Shown here piece after piece: positions 1 through 8,845 of a stretch of 38,764 nt of DNA (the first letter of the stretch is position 1; the number at the start of each line of letters is the position of its first letter). Source of the DNA: Thermoanaerobaculia bacterium (GTDB lineage: Bacteria > Acidobacteriota > Thermoanaerobaculia > UBA5066 > DATFVB01); assembly GCA_035717485.1 (NCBI GenBank), contig DASTIQ010000303.1, positions 1-38,764 on the forward strand, in the 5' to 3' direction. Both the position numbers and the translations under genes were made by a program. The notes under the pieces are model-generated. The model searched no databases and had not been told where the DNA came from. It saw nothing but the letters and a program-made list of their open reading frames with translations.

Positions 1-1470
1 CGCGACGACCTTCGGAATCGCGGCGATCCGCGACTCGAGCTCCCGGGCGAACGCGGTGCGCGCCGCGGGCTGGCGATACCGCTGTCCGGGCAGCGCGACC
101 TGGAACGCGACCGCATGGCCCGGAGCGAAGCCGGGATCGACCGCCGTGAGGCGGACGAGACTGCGCAGGAGGAGACCGGCTCCGGCGAGGAGGACGAGAG
201 CGAGCGCGGTCTCGGCGGCGACGAGGAGCGATCCCGCCGTTCGCACGGACCGCGTGGCGGTCGCGCTTCCTCCCTCGTGCAGGGCGGCGGCCGCCCCCGG
301 CGCCGTCCGTGCCGCGAAGACGCCGAGTCCGAGCCCGACGGCGAGCGCGACGGCGGTGTTGAACGCGAGAACGGCCGCGTCGATCGAGACGCGCGCGTGG
401 ACGGGGAGCGGGAGCGGGCTCAGGGAGAGGAGAAACGGCAGGGCGGCGTAAGCCACGAGCGCGCCGGCGGCGGCCCCTCCGCCCGCCAGCAGCAGGCACT
501 CCGCGACGATCAGGCGGAAGCGGTCCCATGCCCCGGCGCCGAGCGCCGCCCGGATCGCGAGCTCGCGCCGCCGTGCGGCCGAGCGGGCGAGCACCAGGCT
601 CGAGACGTTCGCGGAGGCGATCAGGAGGACGAGCGCCACGGCGCCGAGCAGCGTCAGGAGCGCGGGGCGGATCTTCCCCAGGAGATGCTCGCGCAGCGGG
701 ACGACCCGGACCGCCGTCCGCGGGTCGCCGGCGGGACGGCCGTCGAGCCGGGTGGCGAGCGCCGCGAGTTCCTGGCTTGCCGCTTCGGGCGAGACGCCGC
801 GCCGCAGGCGCCCCGCGACGGAGAGCATGCGGACGTATCCGCGGCTGTGCGAGAAGGGATTTCGTTCGAGGGGCGTCCAGAGGTCGGCGGCTTCCAGGAA
901 CTCGAACCCGGGGGCGGCGACACCGACGATCGTCGCCGCCTCGCCGTCGACCGAGAGCGTGCGGCCGACGATTCGCGGTTCGGCGCCGAAGCGCCTCCGC
1001 CAGAGGCCGTCGCTGATCACCACGACCGGGGCCGCCGTGCGGTGCTCGGCAGCCGTGAAGCCGCGGCCGGCCGCGGGCGGGATGCCGAGCACGTCGAAGA
1101 ACCCCTCCGAGACGAAGTGACCCTTGATCTGCTCGGGATCGGACCCGCCGGTCAGGACGAAATTCCAGAGCGGCGAGACGGCGATGAGGCTCTCGAAGCT
1201 CCGGCTCTGCGCCCGCCACTGGCGGAACTCGTCGAAGGAGGCCGGGCGCTCGGCGGGCTCGCGTCGGGCATCGACTCCGGCGACGAACGCGAGCCGGTCC
1301 GGCTCCCGGTACGGGAGCGAACGCAGCAGCAGCGCGCGGACGACGCTGAAGACCGCCGTGTTGGCGCCGATTCCCACGGCGAGCGTCGCGATCGCGATCG
1401 CCGCGAACTTCGGGCGCCGGCGGACCATGCGCGCGGCGACCGCGATGTCCCGGACGAGATCTCGAACCAT
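1..1470 (-). CDS. ADOP-type double MacB/FtsX permease, permease 1 (partial, C-terminus beyond window)
   Basis: Inner-membrane permease of the MacB/FtsX superfamily, last visible member of the array. The 490 codons present cover the first transmembrane helix with the family signature GIGANTAVFSVV, the first large periplasmic domain, and three helices of the first FtsX half. The cytoplasmic loop RELAIRAALGA is near residue 302. The start of the second half follows, with the AVDPGFAP-type turn after its first helix. The frame stays open to base 1. Two ATGs are possible. The one at 1476 would overlap the upstream stop as ATGA but sits directly against the GGAGGA Shine-Dalgarno; the one at 1470 has 6 bases of spacing and is chosen. 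Substrate unknown. Membership of the family is sure; a MacB-like export role is inferred. Confidence 0.93.
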   Translation of the reverse strand, partial: MVRDLVRDIAVAARMVRRRPKFAAIAIATLAVGIGANTAVFSVVRALLLRSLPYREPDRLAFVAGVDARREPAERPASFDEFRQWRAQSRSFESLIAVSPLWNFVLTGGSDPEQIKGHFVSEGFFDVLGIPPAAGRGFTAAEHRTAAPVVVISDGLWRRRFGAEPRIVGRTLSVDGEAATIVGVAAPGFEFLEAADLWTPLERNPFSHSRGYVRMLSVAGRLRRGVSPEAASQELAALATRLDGRPAGDPRTAVRVVPLREHLLGKIRPALLTLLGAVALVLLIASANVSSLVLARSAARRRELAIRAALGAGAWDRFRLIVAECLLLAGGGAAAGALVAYAALPFLLSLSPLPLPVHARVSIDAAVLAFNTAVALAVGLGLGVFAARTAPGAAAALHEGGSATATRSVRTAGSLLVAAETALALVLLAGAGLLLRSLVRLTAVDPGFAPGHAVAFQVALPGQRYRQPAARTAFARELESRIAAIPKVVA

Positions 1471-1472
1471 CG

Positions 1473-3893
1473 TCATTCCTCCCGGAGGGCCTTCATGGGA
1501 TCGGTTTTCGCGGCGCGGCGCGCGGGGATCCAGCTCGCGGCGGCGGCCGCCAGGAGCAGGAAGAGGCACGTCGCCGCGACGGTGGCGGGGTCGGCGCGGC
1601 GGGTGTCGTAGAGCAGGCTCGCGATCGACCGGGTGAGCGCCATGGCGGCTGCCATGCCCGCGACCAGCCCGAAGGCGGCCAGCCGCACTCCCTCGCCGAC
1701 CGTCTGCGCCAGGATCCGCCGGGGCGGGGCGCCGAGCGCGATCCGGACGCCGATCTCGGCGGAGCGCTGCCGCACGGAGTACGACAGAACGCCGAACAGC
1801 CCGATCGCCGCGAGCGACAGGGCGATTCCGGCGAAGACTCCCAGCAGCTGGCCGATCAGGCGGCGCGACCCGATCGACTCCCCGACGATGTCGTCCATCG
1901 AGCGAAGCTCCGAAAGGGGGAGGCCGGGGTCGATCGCACGGAGGCGCTGCCGGATGAGAGGACCGAGGAACGCGGGCGGACGAGACGACCGCAGCGCGAA
2001 CAGCATCGAGGGGACCGTGTGCTGGAGCGCGGAGAGGTAGAACGCTTCGCGCGGCGCGGCATCGAGTCCGTCGCTTCGGACGTCCCCGACGACGCCGACG
2101 ATCTCCGCGGGAGAAGTCGATCGGCCGATGAAAACGTGGCGCCCGACCGCGTCGCGGCCCGGAAAGAACCGGCGCGCGAGGCGGCGATTGACGACCACCC
2201 GGATGGGGGCCGACGGGCCGTCCGAATCGTCGAAGAGCCGGCCGGCCTCTCGCGGGATCGCGAGCGCCCGGAAATAGTCGAACGCGACCGTGTCGAACGA
2301 GACGATCGGGCGCTCTGCGAGGGGGAGGACCGGGCCTCCTTCGGCGGCGAGCAGGGTCTGCTGGCTTCCCGCCGACAGCGGCATCGCCTGGGCGGCGCCG
2401 ACCGCGGTCACTCCGGGAAGGGACCCGAGTCCCTGCCGGAGTCTCGCGAAAAACGTCCGCATTTCGTCGGGCTTCCCGTACCGCGAGGATGGGAGATCGA
2501 CCCGGGCGACGACGACGTGATCGGGACGGAATCCGGGGTCCACCGCTTCGAGGTGGAGGATCGTGCGGAACAGGAGGCCGGCCCCCATCAGGAGGGCGAC
2601 GGCGAGCGCGACTTCCGAGACGACGAGAATGTCGCGGATCCGCCTCCGGCGCGCCCCGCCGACGGCCCGGCCGGCGTTTTCGGCGAGCGCCGTCCGGATG
2701 TCGGTCCTCGCTCCCTGCAGCGCGGGGGCGAGACCGAAGATCAGCCCGGTCGCGACCGCGACGCCGGTCGTGGCGGCGAGCACGCGGAGATCGAGATGGA
2801 TCTCCGATGCCCGGGGAACGTGCCGGGACGCGAGGGCCACGAGCGGCGGCAGCGCGATTCTCGCGAGGACCACGCCGAGAATGCCGGCGGCGACGCTCAT
2901 CACGACGCTTTCGGCGAGGAACTGCCGGACCAGGCGTCCTCGGCTCGCTCCGAGGGCCTTCCGCACGGCCACCTCGCGCCCCCGCTCGATCGCGCGGACG
3001 AGCAGCAGGTTCGTCACGTTCCCGCAGGCGATGACGAGCACGAGCGCCACGGCGCCGAGAAGGATCAGCAGCATGGGCTTCGCCTCTCGGGCGAGGTCCT
3101 CGGCGAGGGGGACGAGACGGTAACGAAGGCCCTCGTCGAGGAACCCGGTCCGGCGGTCGATCGCGGCCATCCGGTCCAGATCGGCTTTCGCCTGCGCCGG
3201 AGAGACGCCGGGCTTCACGCGCGCCACGAGGTCGAGGTACGTCGAGCCGCGCTCGACGTTCCCGCGGTTGAGGAAGCTGGGTGAATCGATGCGCGGAATC
3301 CAGACGTCGACGTCGTCGTCCGGGAAATGGAAGCCGGCCGGAAGGATGCCGACGACGGCGTGGGGCGATCCGTCGATGTCGATCGACCGGCCGAGGATCC
3401 CCGGATCGGCGCCGAAGCGCTCGCGCCAGATGCGGTTGCCGAGGAGGACGGCGTCGGGACCCCCGGGAGATTCCTCGGCGGGCACGAAGTTTCGTCCGAT
3501 CGACGGCCGGACGCGGAGCGTCCGCAGGACCTCCGGAGAGACGCGCGCGGCGTGGAGCCGGGCCGGTTCGCCTCCTCCGGTCAGGTTCACCGAGTCGAGG
3601 ACGAACGCTCCCACCGATTCGAAGGTCCGATTCTGCGCGGAGATGTCGAGGTACCTCTGACGGGAGACCTCCGCCAGATCGAGGCCCCGCTCCGGCGCCG
3701 TGGCCCAGATCCGGACGATCCGCGCCGGGTCCTCGTACGGCAGCGGGCGGAGGAGGACGGCGTCGACCACGCTGAAGACGGCGGTGTTGGCGCCGATGCC
3801 GACCGCGAGCATGCCCGCGGCGACGAGCACGAAGCCGGGAGAGCGGCGAAGCGAGCGGACGGCCCGGGATAATTCGCCGAGGATTCCGTTCAT
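1473..3893 (-). CDS. ADOP-type double MacB/FtsX permease, permease 2
   Basis: Complete 806-residue inner-membrane permease. Predicted layout: TM1 about 19-43 ending in GIGANTAVFSVVDAVLLRP; periplasmic domain about 45-270; TM2 273-298; cytoplasmic loop REVAVRKALGA at 306; TM3 and TM4 to about 395; TM5 about 420-445; second periplasmic domain to about 690; last three helices with loop AEIGVRIALGA at 712; C-terminal [15 protein letters not shown]. Both halves of an FtsX/MacB permease are fused in one chain, so one polypeptide could pair with an ATPase dimer. The ATG lies one base after the TAG of permease 3 and has no clear Shine-Dalgarno, so it probably depends on re-initiation by ribosomes finishing permease 3. 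Substrate unknown. Confidence 0.95.
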   Translation of the reverse strand: MNGILGELSRAVRSLRRSPGFVLVAAGMLAVGIGANTAVFSVVDAVLLRPLPYEDPARIVRIWATAPERGLDLAEVSRQRYLDISAQNRTFESVGAFVLDSVNLTGGGEPARLHAARVSPEVLRTLRVRPSIGRNFVPAEESPGGPDAVLLGNRIWRERFGADPGILGRSIDIDGSPHAVVGILPAGFHFPDDDVDVWIPRIDSPSFLNRGNVERGSTYLDLVARVKPGVSPAQAKADLDRMAAIDRRTGFLDEGLRYRLVPLAEDLAREAKPMLLILLGAVALVLVIACGNVTNLLLVRAIERGREVAVRKALGASRGRLVRQFLAESVVMSVAAGILGVVLARIALPPLVALASRHVPRASEIHLDLRVLAATTGVAVATGLIFGLAPALQGARTDIRTALAENAGRAVGGARRRRIRDILVVSEVALAVALLMGAGLLFRTILHLEAVDPGFRPDHVVVARVDLPSSRYGKPDEMRTFFARLRQGLGSLPGVTAVGAAQAMPLSAGSQQTLLAAEGGPVLPLAERPIVSFDTVAFDYFRALAIPREAGRLFDDSDGPSAPIRVVVNRRLARRFFPGRDAVGRHVFIGRSTSPAEIVGVVGDVRSDGLDAAPREAFYLSALQHTVPSMLFALRSSRPPAFLGPLIRQRLRAIDPGLPLSELRSMDDIVGESIGSRRLIGQLLGVFAGIALSLAAIGLFGVLSYSVRQRSAEIGVRIALGAPPRRILAQTVGEGVRLAAFGLVAGMAAAMALTRSIASLLYDTRRADPATVAATCLFLLLAAAAASWIPARRAAKTDPMKALREE
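1477..1482 (-). promoter_or_regulatory. Shine-Dalgarno that decides the start of permease 1
   Basis: GGAGGA on the minus strand lies inside the last codons of permease 2. The first ATG (1476) touches it and the second (1470) is 6 bases away. The spacing favours 1470, so the first two codons of the longer reading are probably untranslated. Confidence 0.6.
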
Positions 3894-3894
3894 C

Positions 3895-6411
3895 CTATTC
3901 GGCCCGCAGGGCGGTCATCGGGTCGACGGAAGACGCGCGCCGCGCCGGAAGCCAGGCGGCGACGGCCGCGGTCGCGAGCAGGATGGCGGCGGAGGAGGCG
4001 AGCACGACGGGGTCGAGGACGCCGAGCCCGAAGAGCTGGCTGCGCAGGACGCGCGTCGAGGCGACCGCGCCGGCCGCGCCGACGGCGAGTCCGGCGAGCG
4101 TTTGCGCGAGCGCGTCGCGCATCACGGACGTCCGGATGCGCGAGGCCGTCGCCCCGAGCGCGATGCGCACGCCGATTTCGCGGGTCCGGCGGGCGACCGA
4201 GAACGCGAGCGCCGCGTAGAGGCCGATCGCGGCCAAAAGGAGCGCGAGCGCCGCGAACGAGCCCGTCAGGATCGCGAAGACCCGTTCGACCGAGAGCGCG
4301 CCGTCGATCGCGTCGTCCTGCGTCTGCAGGTCGACGACCGGCAGGTTCGGGTCGAGCGAGGCGACGGTTTCCCGGATCGCGGCCATGGTCGCGCCGGGCT
4401 CGCCGACGCTCCGAACATGGAAAAGCATCTCGTCGGGGGCGACGGGTCTCTCCCGATAGGTCATGTAGAAGGTCGGCGGAGCGGCGTCGCGGAGCCGGTT
4501 GTAGCGGACGTTTCCCGCGATCCCGACGACGGTGACCGGGGGCCGGGCGGGCCCGAGCCGGATCGATTTGCCGAGCGGATCCTCGCCGGGGAAGACGATT
4601 CGGGCGAACTCGCGGTTGACGACCGCCGAGGGCGCCTGCGGCGACCGATCGCGCTCGTCGAGGGGACGGCCGGCAACGACCGGGATGCGGAGGGTGTCGA
4701 AGTAGCCCGCGCCGACCAGATTGACGTGCACGTCCGTCTCGCGGGGGTCGCCCGGCGTCGAGATCGTCGTCGTCGATTCTCCTCCGCCGACGGTTCCGTG
4801 GAGAGCGAGGGTCGCGGAGGCGACGCCCGGGATCGCCTCGAGCCGTCGTCGAAGTTCGTCGTAGAAGCCGGCGAGCCGCTCCCCGGCATAGCCGTTCAAT
4901 CCGGGACGGACCGAAAAAAGAACGAGGTGGTCCGGGCGGAACCCGAGATCCACCCGGCGCAAGTTCGCGAGCGTCCGCGCGAACAGGCCCGCGGCCGTGA
5001 CGAGCACGAGTCCGAGGGCGACCTGGGCCGCGACGAGCGCTCCCGCGCCGCGGGTCCCGGCGCGTCGTGCGCCGCCGATCGGCATCGCTTCTTTCAACGA
5101 CGGGGTGAGCTCCGCGTGCGACACGCGCCACGCCGGAAGGAGACCGGCGAGGACCCCGGTGGCCGCCGCGGCGGCGAGACCGAAGAGGAGCACGCGCCCG
5201 TTCATCGGGGATGCGAGGAGAAGCGGATGCCGGCTCCGCGCCATGACGGAGAGCACCGCGGCCGTCAGCGTCTGGGCGACGATGACGGCGGCGGCGCTGG
5301 CCCCGATGCCGAGGACGATGCTTTCGGTGAGGAGTTGGCGGACCAGGCGGCCGGTGTTCGCGCCGAGACTCCGCCGGATGGCGATCTCGCGGGTGCGGGA
5401 GGTCGCCCGGGCGAGGAGCAGGCCGGCCACGTTCGTGCACGCCACCGCGAGAACGAGGATCGAAAGGCCGAAGAGGATGAGCAGAGGCGTCGCGAGCCGA
5501 TGCCGCGTCCAGTCTTCTCCCCGGGCGAGAGGACGCAGCGCGAGGACCGGCCGGCCCGGCTCGTCGCCGGCCGAGCGGGGGGGAAGGAATCGGTCGAAGA
5601 TCGCGCGCGATTCCTGGAGCGCGACGGGGGAACGCACGCCGGGCCGGAGGAGGCCGCCGATCTCGATCCACCACGTGCCCGGGTCGCGGTACGGATCGAG
5701 GCCCTGTCCCATCCAGTCCGGAAGCACGGCGGGGAACGATCGGAGCGGCATCCAGAGATCCGGCGCCGACCCCGGCTCGAGCCCGAAGAACGCGCCGGGA
5801 AGGACGCCGACGAGCAGAACGCTCCGGCCGTTGATCAGGATCGGCCTTCCGACGGCCCCGCGATCACCTCCGAGGAGGCTCTCCCAAAAGCGGTGCGAGA
5901 TCACGGCCACGGGCGGGGCTCCGGTCCGGTCGTCGGAGGGGAGGAGCGTGCGTCCGATCGAGGGAGGAACGCCGAGGACGTCGAAGAACGACCCGGACAC
6001 GAACCGTGTCACCGCGGAGGAACCGCGGCCGGCGATCTGGATGTTCACGGAAGGGTCGTTCGCCATGATCGCAAAGGTCCGCGAGAACGCGCGGCTCTGC
6101 GACTGGAATGCTTCGAAGACGGGATACGGGAAGGAAGTGGTCCACGTCGCCCCGGTCCGCTCGTCCTTCCGCGAGCTCCCCTCGAGGTCCTGCACGATTT
6201 TGGGCCAGGCGCGCGCGGACCACGTGAGCAGAGCGAGGGAAGAAGGCTCGCGGACCGGCAAACGGCGCATCAGGAGCGCGTCGACGACCGAGAAGACCGC
6301 GAGGTTCGCGCCGACGCCGAGCGCGAGAGTCGCGATCGCGGCCGCGGCGAGTCCGGGTCGCCGCGCGAGCGACCGGAAGGCATACCGAAGGTCGTTTCCG
6401 AATCCGGTCAT
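3895..6411 (-). CDS. ADOP-type double MacB/FtsX permease, permease 3 (variant subclass)
   Basis: Complete 838-residue permease, the longest of the array. The extra length is in the first periplasmic domain, which differs from most neighbours. It has the FPYPVFEAFQSQSRAFS segment, VSGSFFDVLGVPPSIGR, and FFGLEPGSAPDLWMPL in place of the usual W-R-x-Q-x-R-S-F-E type. TM1 carries GVGANLAVFSVVDALLMRRL. Coupling loops are REIAIRRSLGA near 341 and REIGVRIALGA near 744. The C-terminus is ARRASSVDPMTALRAE. GGGAG precedes the ATG by 4 bases, right after the TGA of permease 4 (9-base gap). It is probably a distinct substrate class within the array; the substrate itself cannot be read from sequence. Confidence 0.95.
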   Translation of the reverse strand: MTGFGNDLRYAFRSLARRPGLAAAAIATLALGVGANLAVFSVVDALLMRRLPVREPSSLALLTWSARAWPKIVQDLEGSSRKDERTGATWTTSFPYPVFEAFQSQSRAFSRTFAIMANDPSVNIQIAGRGSSAVTRFVSGSFFDVLGVPPSIGRTLLPSDDRTGAPPVAVISHRFWESLLGGDRGAVGRPILINGRSVLLVGVLPGAFFGLEPGSAPDLWMPLRSFPAVLPDWMGQGLDPYRDPGTWWIEIGGLLRPGVRSPVALQESRAIFDRFLPPRSAGDEPGRPVLALRPLARGEDWTRHRLATPLLILFGLSILVLAVACTNVAGLLLARATSRTREIAIRRSLGANTGRLVRQLLTESIVLGIGASAAAVIVAQTLTAAVLSVMARSRHPLLLASPMNGRVLLFGLAAAAATGVLAGLLPAWRVSHAELTPSLKEAMPIGGARRAGTRGAGALVAAQVALGLVLVTAAGLFARTLANLRRVDLGFRPDHLVLFSVRPGLNGYAGERLAGFYDELRRRLEAIPGVASATLALHGTVGGGESTTTISTPGDPRETDVHVNLVGAGYFDTLRIPVVAGRPLDERDRSPQAPSAVVNREFARIVFPGEDPLGKSIRLGPARPPVTVVGIAGNVRYNRLRDAAPPTFYMTYRERPVAPDEMLFHVRSVGEPGATMAAIRETVASLDPNLPVVDLQTQDDAIDGALSVERVFAILTGSFAALALLLAAIGLYAALAFSVARRTREIGVRIALGATASRIRTSVMRDALAQTLAGLAVGAAGAVASTRVLRSQLFGLGVLDPVVLASSAAILLATAAVAAWLPARRASSVDPMTALRAE

Positions 6412-6420
6412 GTTTCTCCC

Positions 6421-8835
6421 TCACTCCTGTCGAAGGGCGGCCATCGGGTCGATCGACGAGGCGCGGCGCGCGGGAAGGAGCGCCGCGATCAGCGCGACGG
6501 CGAAGAGGATCCCGGAGACCGCCGCGTAGGTCGCCGGGTCGAACGGCTTCACGCCGAAGAGGATCCCGGAGAGGAGACGCGTCAGCAGGAGCGCTCCCGC
6601 CAGCCCGGCGGCGAGCCCGATCCCCGCGAGCCGGGCCGCTCCGCCGAGGACCATCGCGACCACGTCGCGCCGCCGGGCGCCGATCGCGATCCGGACGCCG
6701 ATCTCGCGCGTGCGCGCCGCGACGGCGTAGGAGAGGACGCCGTAGATCCCGATCGCGGCGAGGGCGAGCGCCGCGGCGGAGAAGACCGCGAGCAGGAACG
6801 CGTAGAAGCGCGGCGCCGAAACCGACCGGGAGACGACCTCTTCCATGGACGTCATCCCCACCACCGGTAGGTCCGCGTCCATGCGGCCGACGGCGTCCCG
6901 GACCGCCCGTCCCGCCGTTTCGGGCCGCTGCACGGTCCGGACGACGACGGTCAGGCCGGAGACCCCGACCTGGTCGAGCGGAAAGTAGGCGGCGGGCGCG
7001 GGCTCCTCGGAGAGGGACTCGTCGCGCGTGTCGCCGACGATGCCGACGATCGTTCCTTCGACGTTCTCCTTCACCGGTCGCGCCCCCATTCGGAGGTATT
7101 TCCCGATCGCGTCCCCGTTCGGCCAGAACCGGCGGGCGGCGGATCGGGTGATCAGGAGCACGCGCTGTCCGCCCCGGCGGTCGTGATCCGTGAACAGCCG
7201 CCCGGCGACGAGGGGGATCCGCATCGTCGAGAAGTAATCGGGGGAGACGACGCGGAGGTTCATCGACGGCTCGTCGGATTTCGCGACCGGAGCGCCCTCG
7301 ACCGTGAACGAACTGCTGAAGCTCGAGGTCGAGAGCGGCGCGCAGAAGACGGCGCCCGACGCCCGCACCCCGGGGATGCGGTCGAGCCGGGCGAGGAGGT
7401 CCCGGTAGAACGCCGAACGCGAGGCGGGATCCTTGTACTTCGCGTCGAGCGAAAGGTCGAAGGTGAGGACGTGGTCCGGCCGGAAGCCGGGATCGACGCG
7501 CACGAGGTTCGCGAAGCTCTTGACGAGGAGCCCGGCCCCGGCGAGGAGCAGGAGCGCGAGCGCCATCTCGGCGGCGACGAGGAAATCGCGCGTCCGCCGG
7601 CGGGCAGGACGGTCGCCGGGCGCGGTTTCCCGGAGAGAAGCCGGAAGGCTCGACGCGGTCGCGCGGAGCGCCGGCGCGAGCCCGAAGAGGATCGCGGTCG
7701 CGGCGGCGATCGCCGCCGTCGCGGCGAGCACCGCGCCGTCGATCCCCGCTTCCGCGAGCCGCGGGATGTCCGTCGGGCCGAAGCGGGCGATCCATCGGTC
7801 GGCCAGGACCGCGAGGCCCACGCCGGCCGCGGTCCCGGCCGCCGCGAGCAGCATCGATTCCGTGAGCAGCTGGCGGACGATCCGGGCGCGTCCCGCGCCG
7901 AGCGCCCGTCGCACGGCGATCTCGCGCTCGCGCCGGGCCCCCCGGGCGAGCAGCAGGTTCGCGACGTTCCCGCATGCGATCAGCAGCACGAGGGTGACCG
8001 CGCCGGTCAGGACGAGGAGCGCGGGCTTCACCTTCCCGACGATCTGTTCCTTGAGGATGCGGAGGGAGACGGTATGTCCCTTGTCCTGGTCGGGATACGC
8101 CGCCGCCAGACGCGCCGCGATCCCCTTCATCTCGGCCTCCGCGGTGGCGAGCGACACCCCGTCGCGGAGACGGCCGACGACCGAAATGTAATGGGCTCCC
8201 CGCTGGCGCCCGACGTCCGGACCGAAGTCGAGCGGCGTCCACAGGTCGTGGCTTCCGAGCGGAAAAACGAGGTCCGCCGTGGCCACGCCGATCACGGTGT
8301 ACGGTTCGCCCCCGAGGCGGATCGTCGAGCCGACCGCGTCGGGCCGCCCGCCGAACCGGCGCAGCCACAACGCGTGGCTCAGGACGGCGACGTGGTCCTT
8401 GCCGGCCGCGCACTCCGCCGGGGAGTACACGCGGCCGAGCGCCGGCCGCACCCCGAGAACGGAGAAGAACGAGCCCGTCGTCGAGGCGTAGTCCACCTGC
8501 TCGGGTTCTCCCGATCCGGTCAGCGGATCCGAGCTCCGCGCGTAGGCGGCGAGGTCCGAGAACGACCGGTTCTGCGCGCGCCAGTCGAGGAAGTTCGGGG
8601 GGGATGCGGTCATCCCGAGCATGTTCTTCTCCGGCATGTCCTCGCGGATCATCACGAGGCGGTCGGGACGCGGGAACGGGAACGGCCGGAGGAGGACGCC
8701 GTTGACGACTCCCAGGACCGCCGTGTTGATGCCGATCCCGAGGGCGACGGTCGCGATCGCGACCGCGGTGAACGAGGGAGTCCGCCGGAGGCCGCGCCAG
8801 GCGTAACGAAGGTCCGAGACCAGGTCCGTCATCAT
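6421..8835 (-). CDS. ADOP-type double MacB/FtsX permease, permease 4
   Basis: Complete permease of 804 residues from the chosen start. The frame is open further upstream, but that stretch is a low-complexity Arg/Ser-rich translation of the permease 5 C-terminus and is rejected. GGAGAAGACG-ATGATG follows the permease 5 stop directly, so translation starts at 8835 or the adjacent ATG at 8832, giving MMTDLVSDLRYAWRG. Family marks: GIGINTAVLGVVNGVLLRPF in TM1; WRAQNRSFSDLAAYARSS; loop REIAVRRALGA near 304; second-half loop REIGVRIAIGA near 710; C-terminal ARRASSIDPMAALRQE. Two periplasmic and two FtsX domains are present and intact. Role inferred as an export permease energised by the operon's ATPase. 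Confidence 0.95.
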   Translation of the reverse strand: MMTDLVSDLRYAWRGLRRTPSFTAVAIATVALGIGINTAVLGVVNGVLLRPFPFPRPDRLVMIREDMPEKNMLGMTASPPNFLDWRAQNRSFSDLAAYARSSDPLTGSGEPEQVDYASTTGSFFSVLGVRPALGRVYSPAECAAGKDHVAVLSHALWLRRFGGRPDAVGSTIRLGGEPYTVIGVATADLVFPLGSHDLWTPLDFGPDVGRQRGAHYISVVGRLRDGVSLATAEAEMKGIAARLAAAYPDQDKGHTVSLRILKEQIVGKVKPALLVLTGAVTLVLLIACGNVANLLLARGARREREIAVRRALGAGRARIVRQLLTESMLLAAAGTAAGVGLAVLADRWIARFGPTDIPRLAEAGIDGAVLAATAAIAAATAILFGLAPALRATASSLPASLRETAPGDRPARRRTRDFLVAAEMALALLLLAGAGLLVKSFANLVRVDPGFRPDHVLTFDLSLDAKYKDPASRSAFYRDLLARLDRIPGVRASGAVFCAPLSTSSFSSSFTVEGAPVAKSDEPSMNLRVVSPDYFSTMRIPLVAGRLFTDHDRRGGQRVLLITRSAARRFWPNGDAIGKYLRMGARPVKENVEGTIVGIVGDTRDESLSEEPAPAAYFPLDQVGVSGLTVVVRTVQRPETAGRAVRDAVGRMDADLPVVGMTSMEEVVSRSVSAPRFYAFLLAVFSAAALALAAIGIYGVLSYAVAARTREIGVRIAIGARRRDVVAMVLGGAARLAGIGLAAGLAGALLLTRLLSGILFGVKPFDPATYAAVSGILFAVALIAALLPARRASSIDPMAALRQE

Positions 8836-8845
8836 CGTCTTCTCC

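Noticed and set aside
3700-6870. 1056-codon plus-strand frame opposite permeases 2-4
   Set aside because: Same kind of antisense shadow. The minus-strand frame carries full family signatures.
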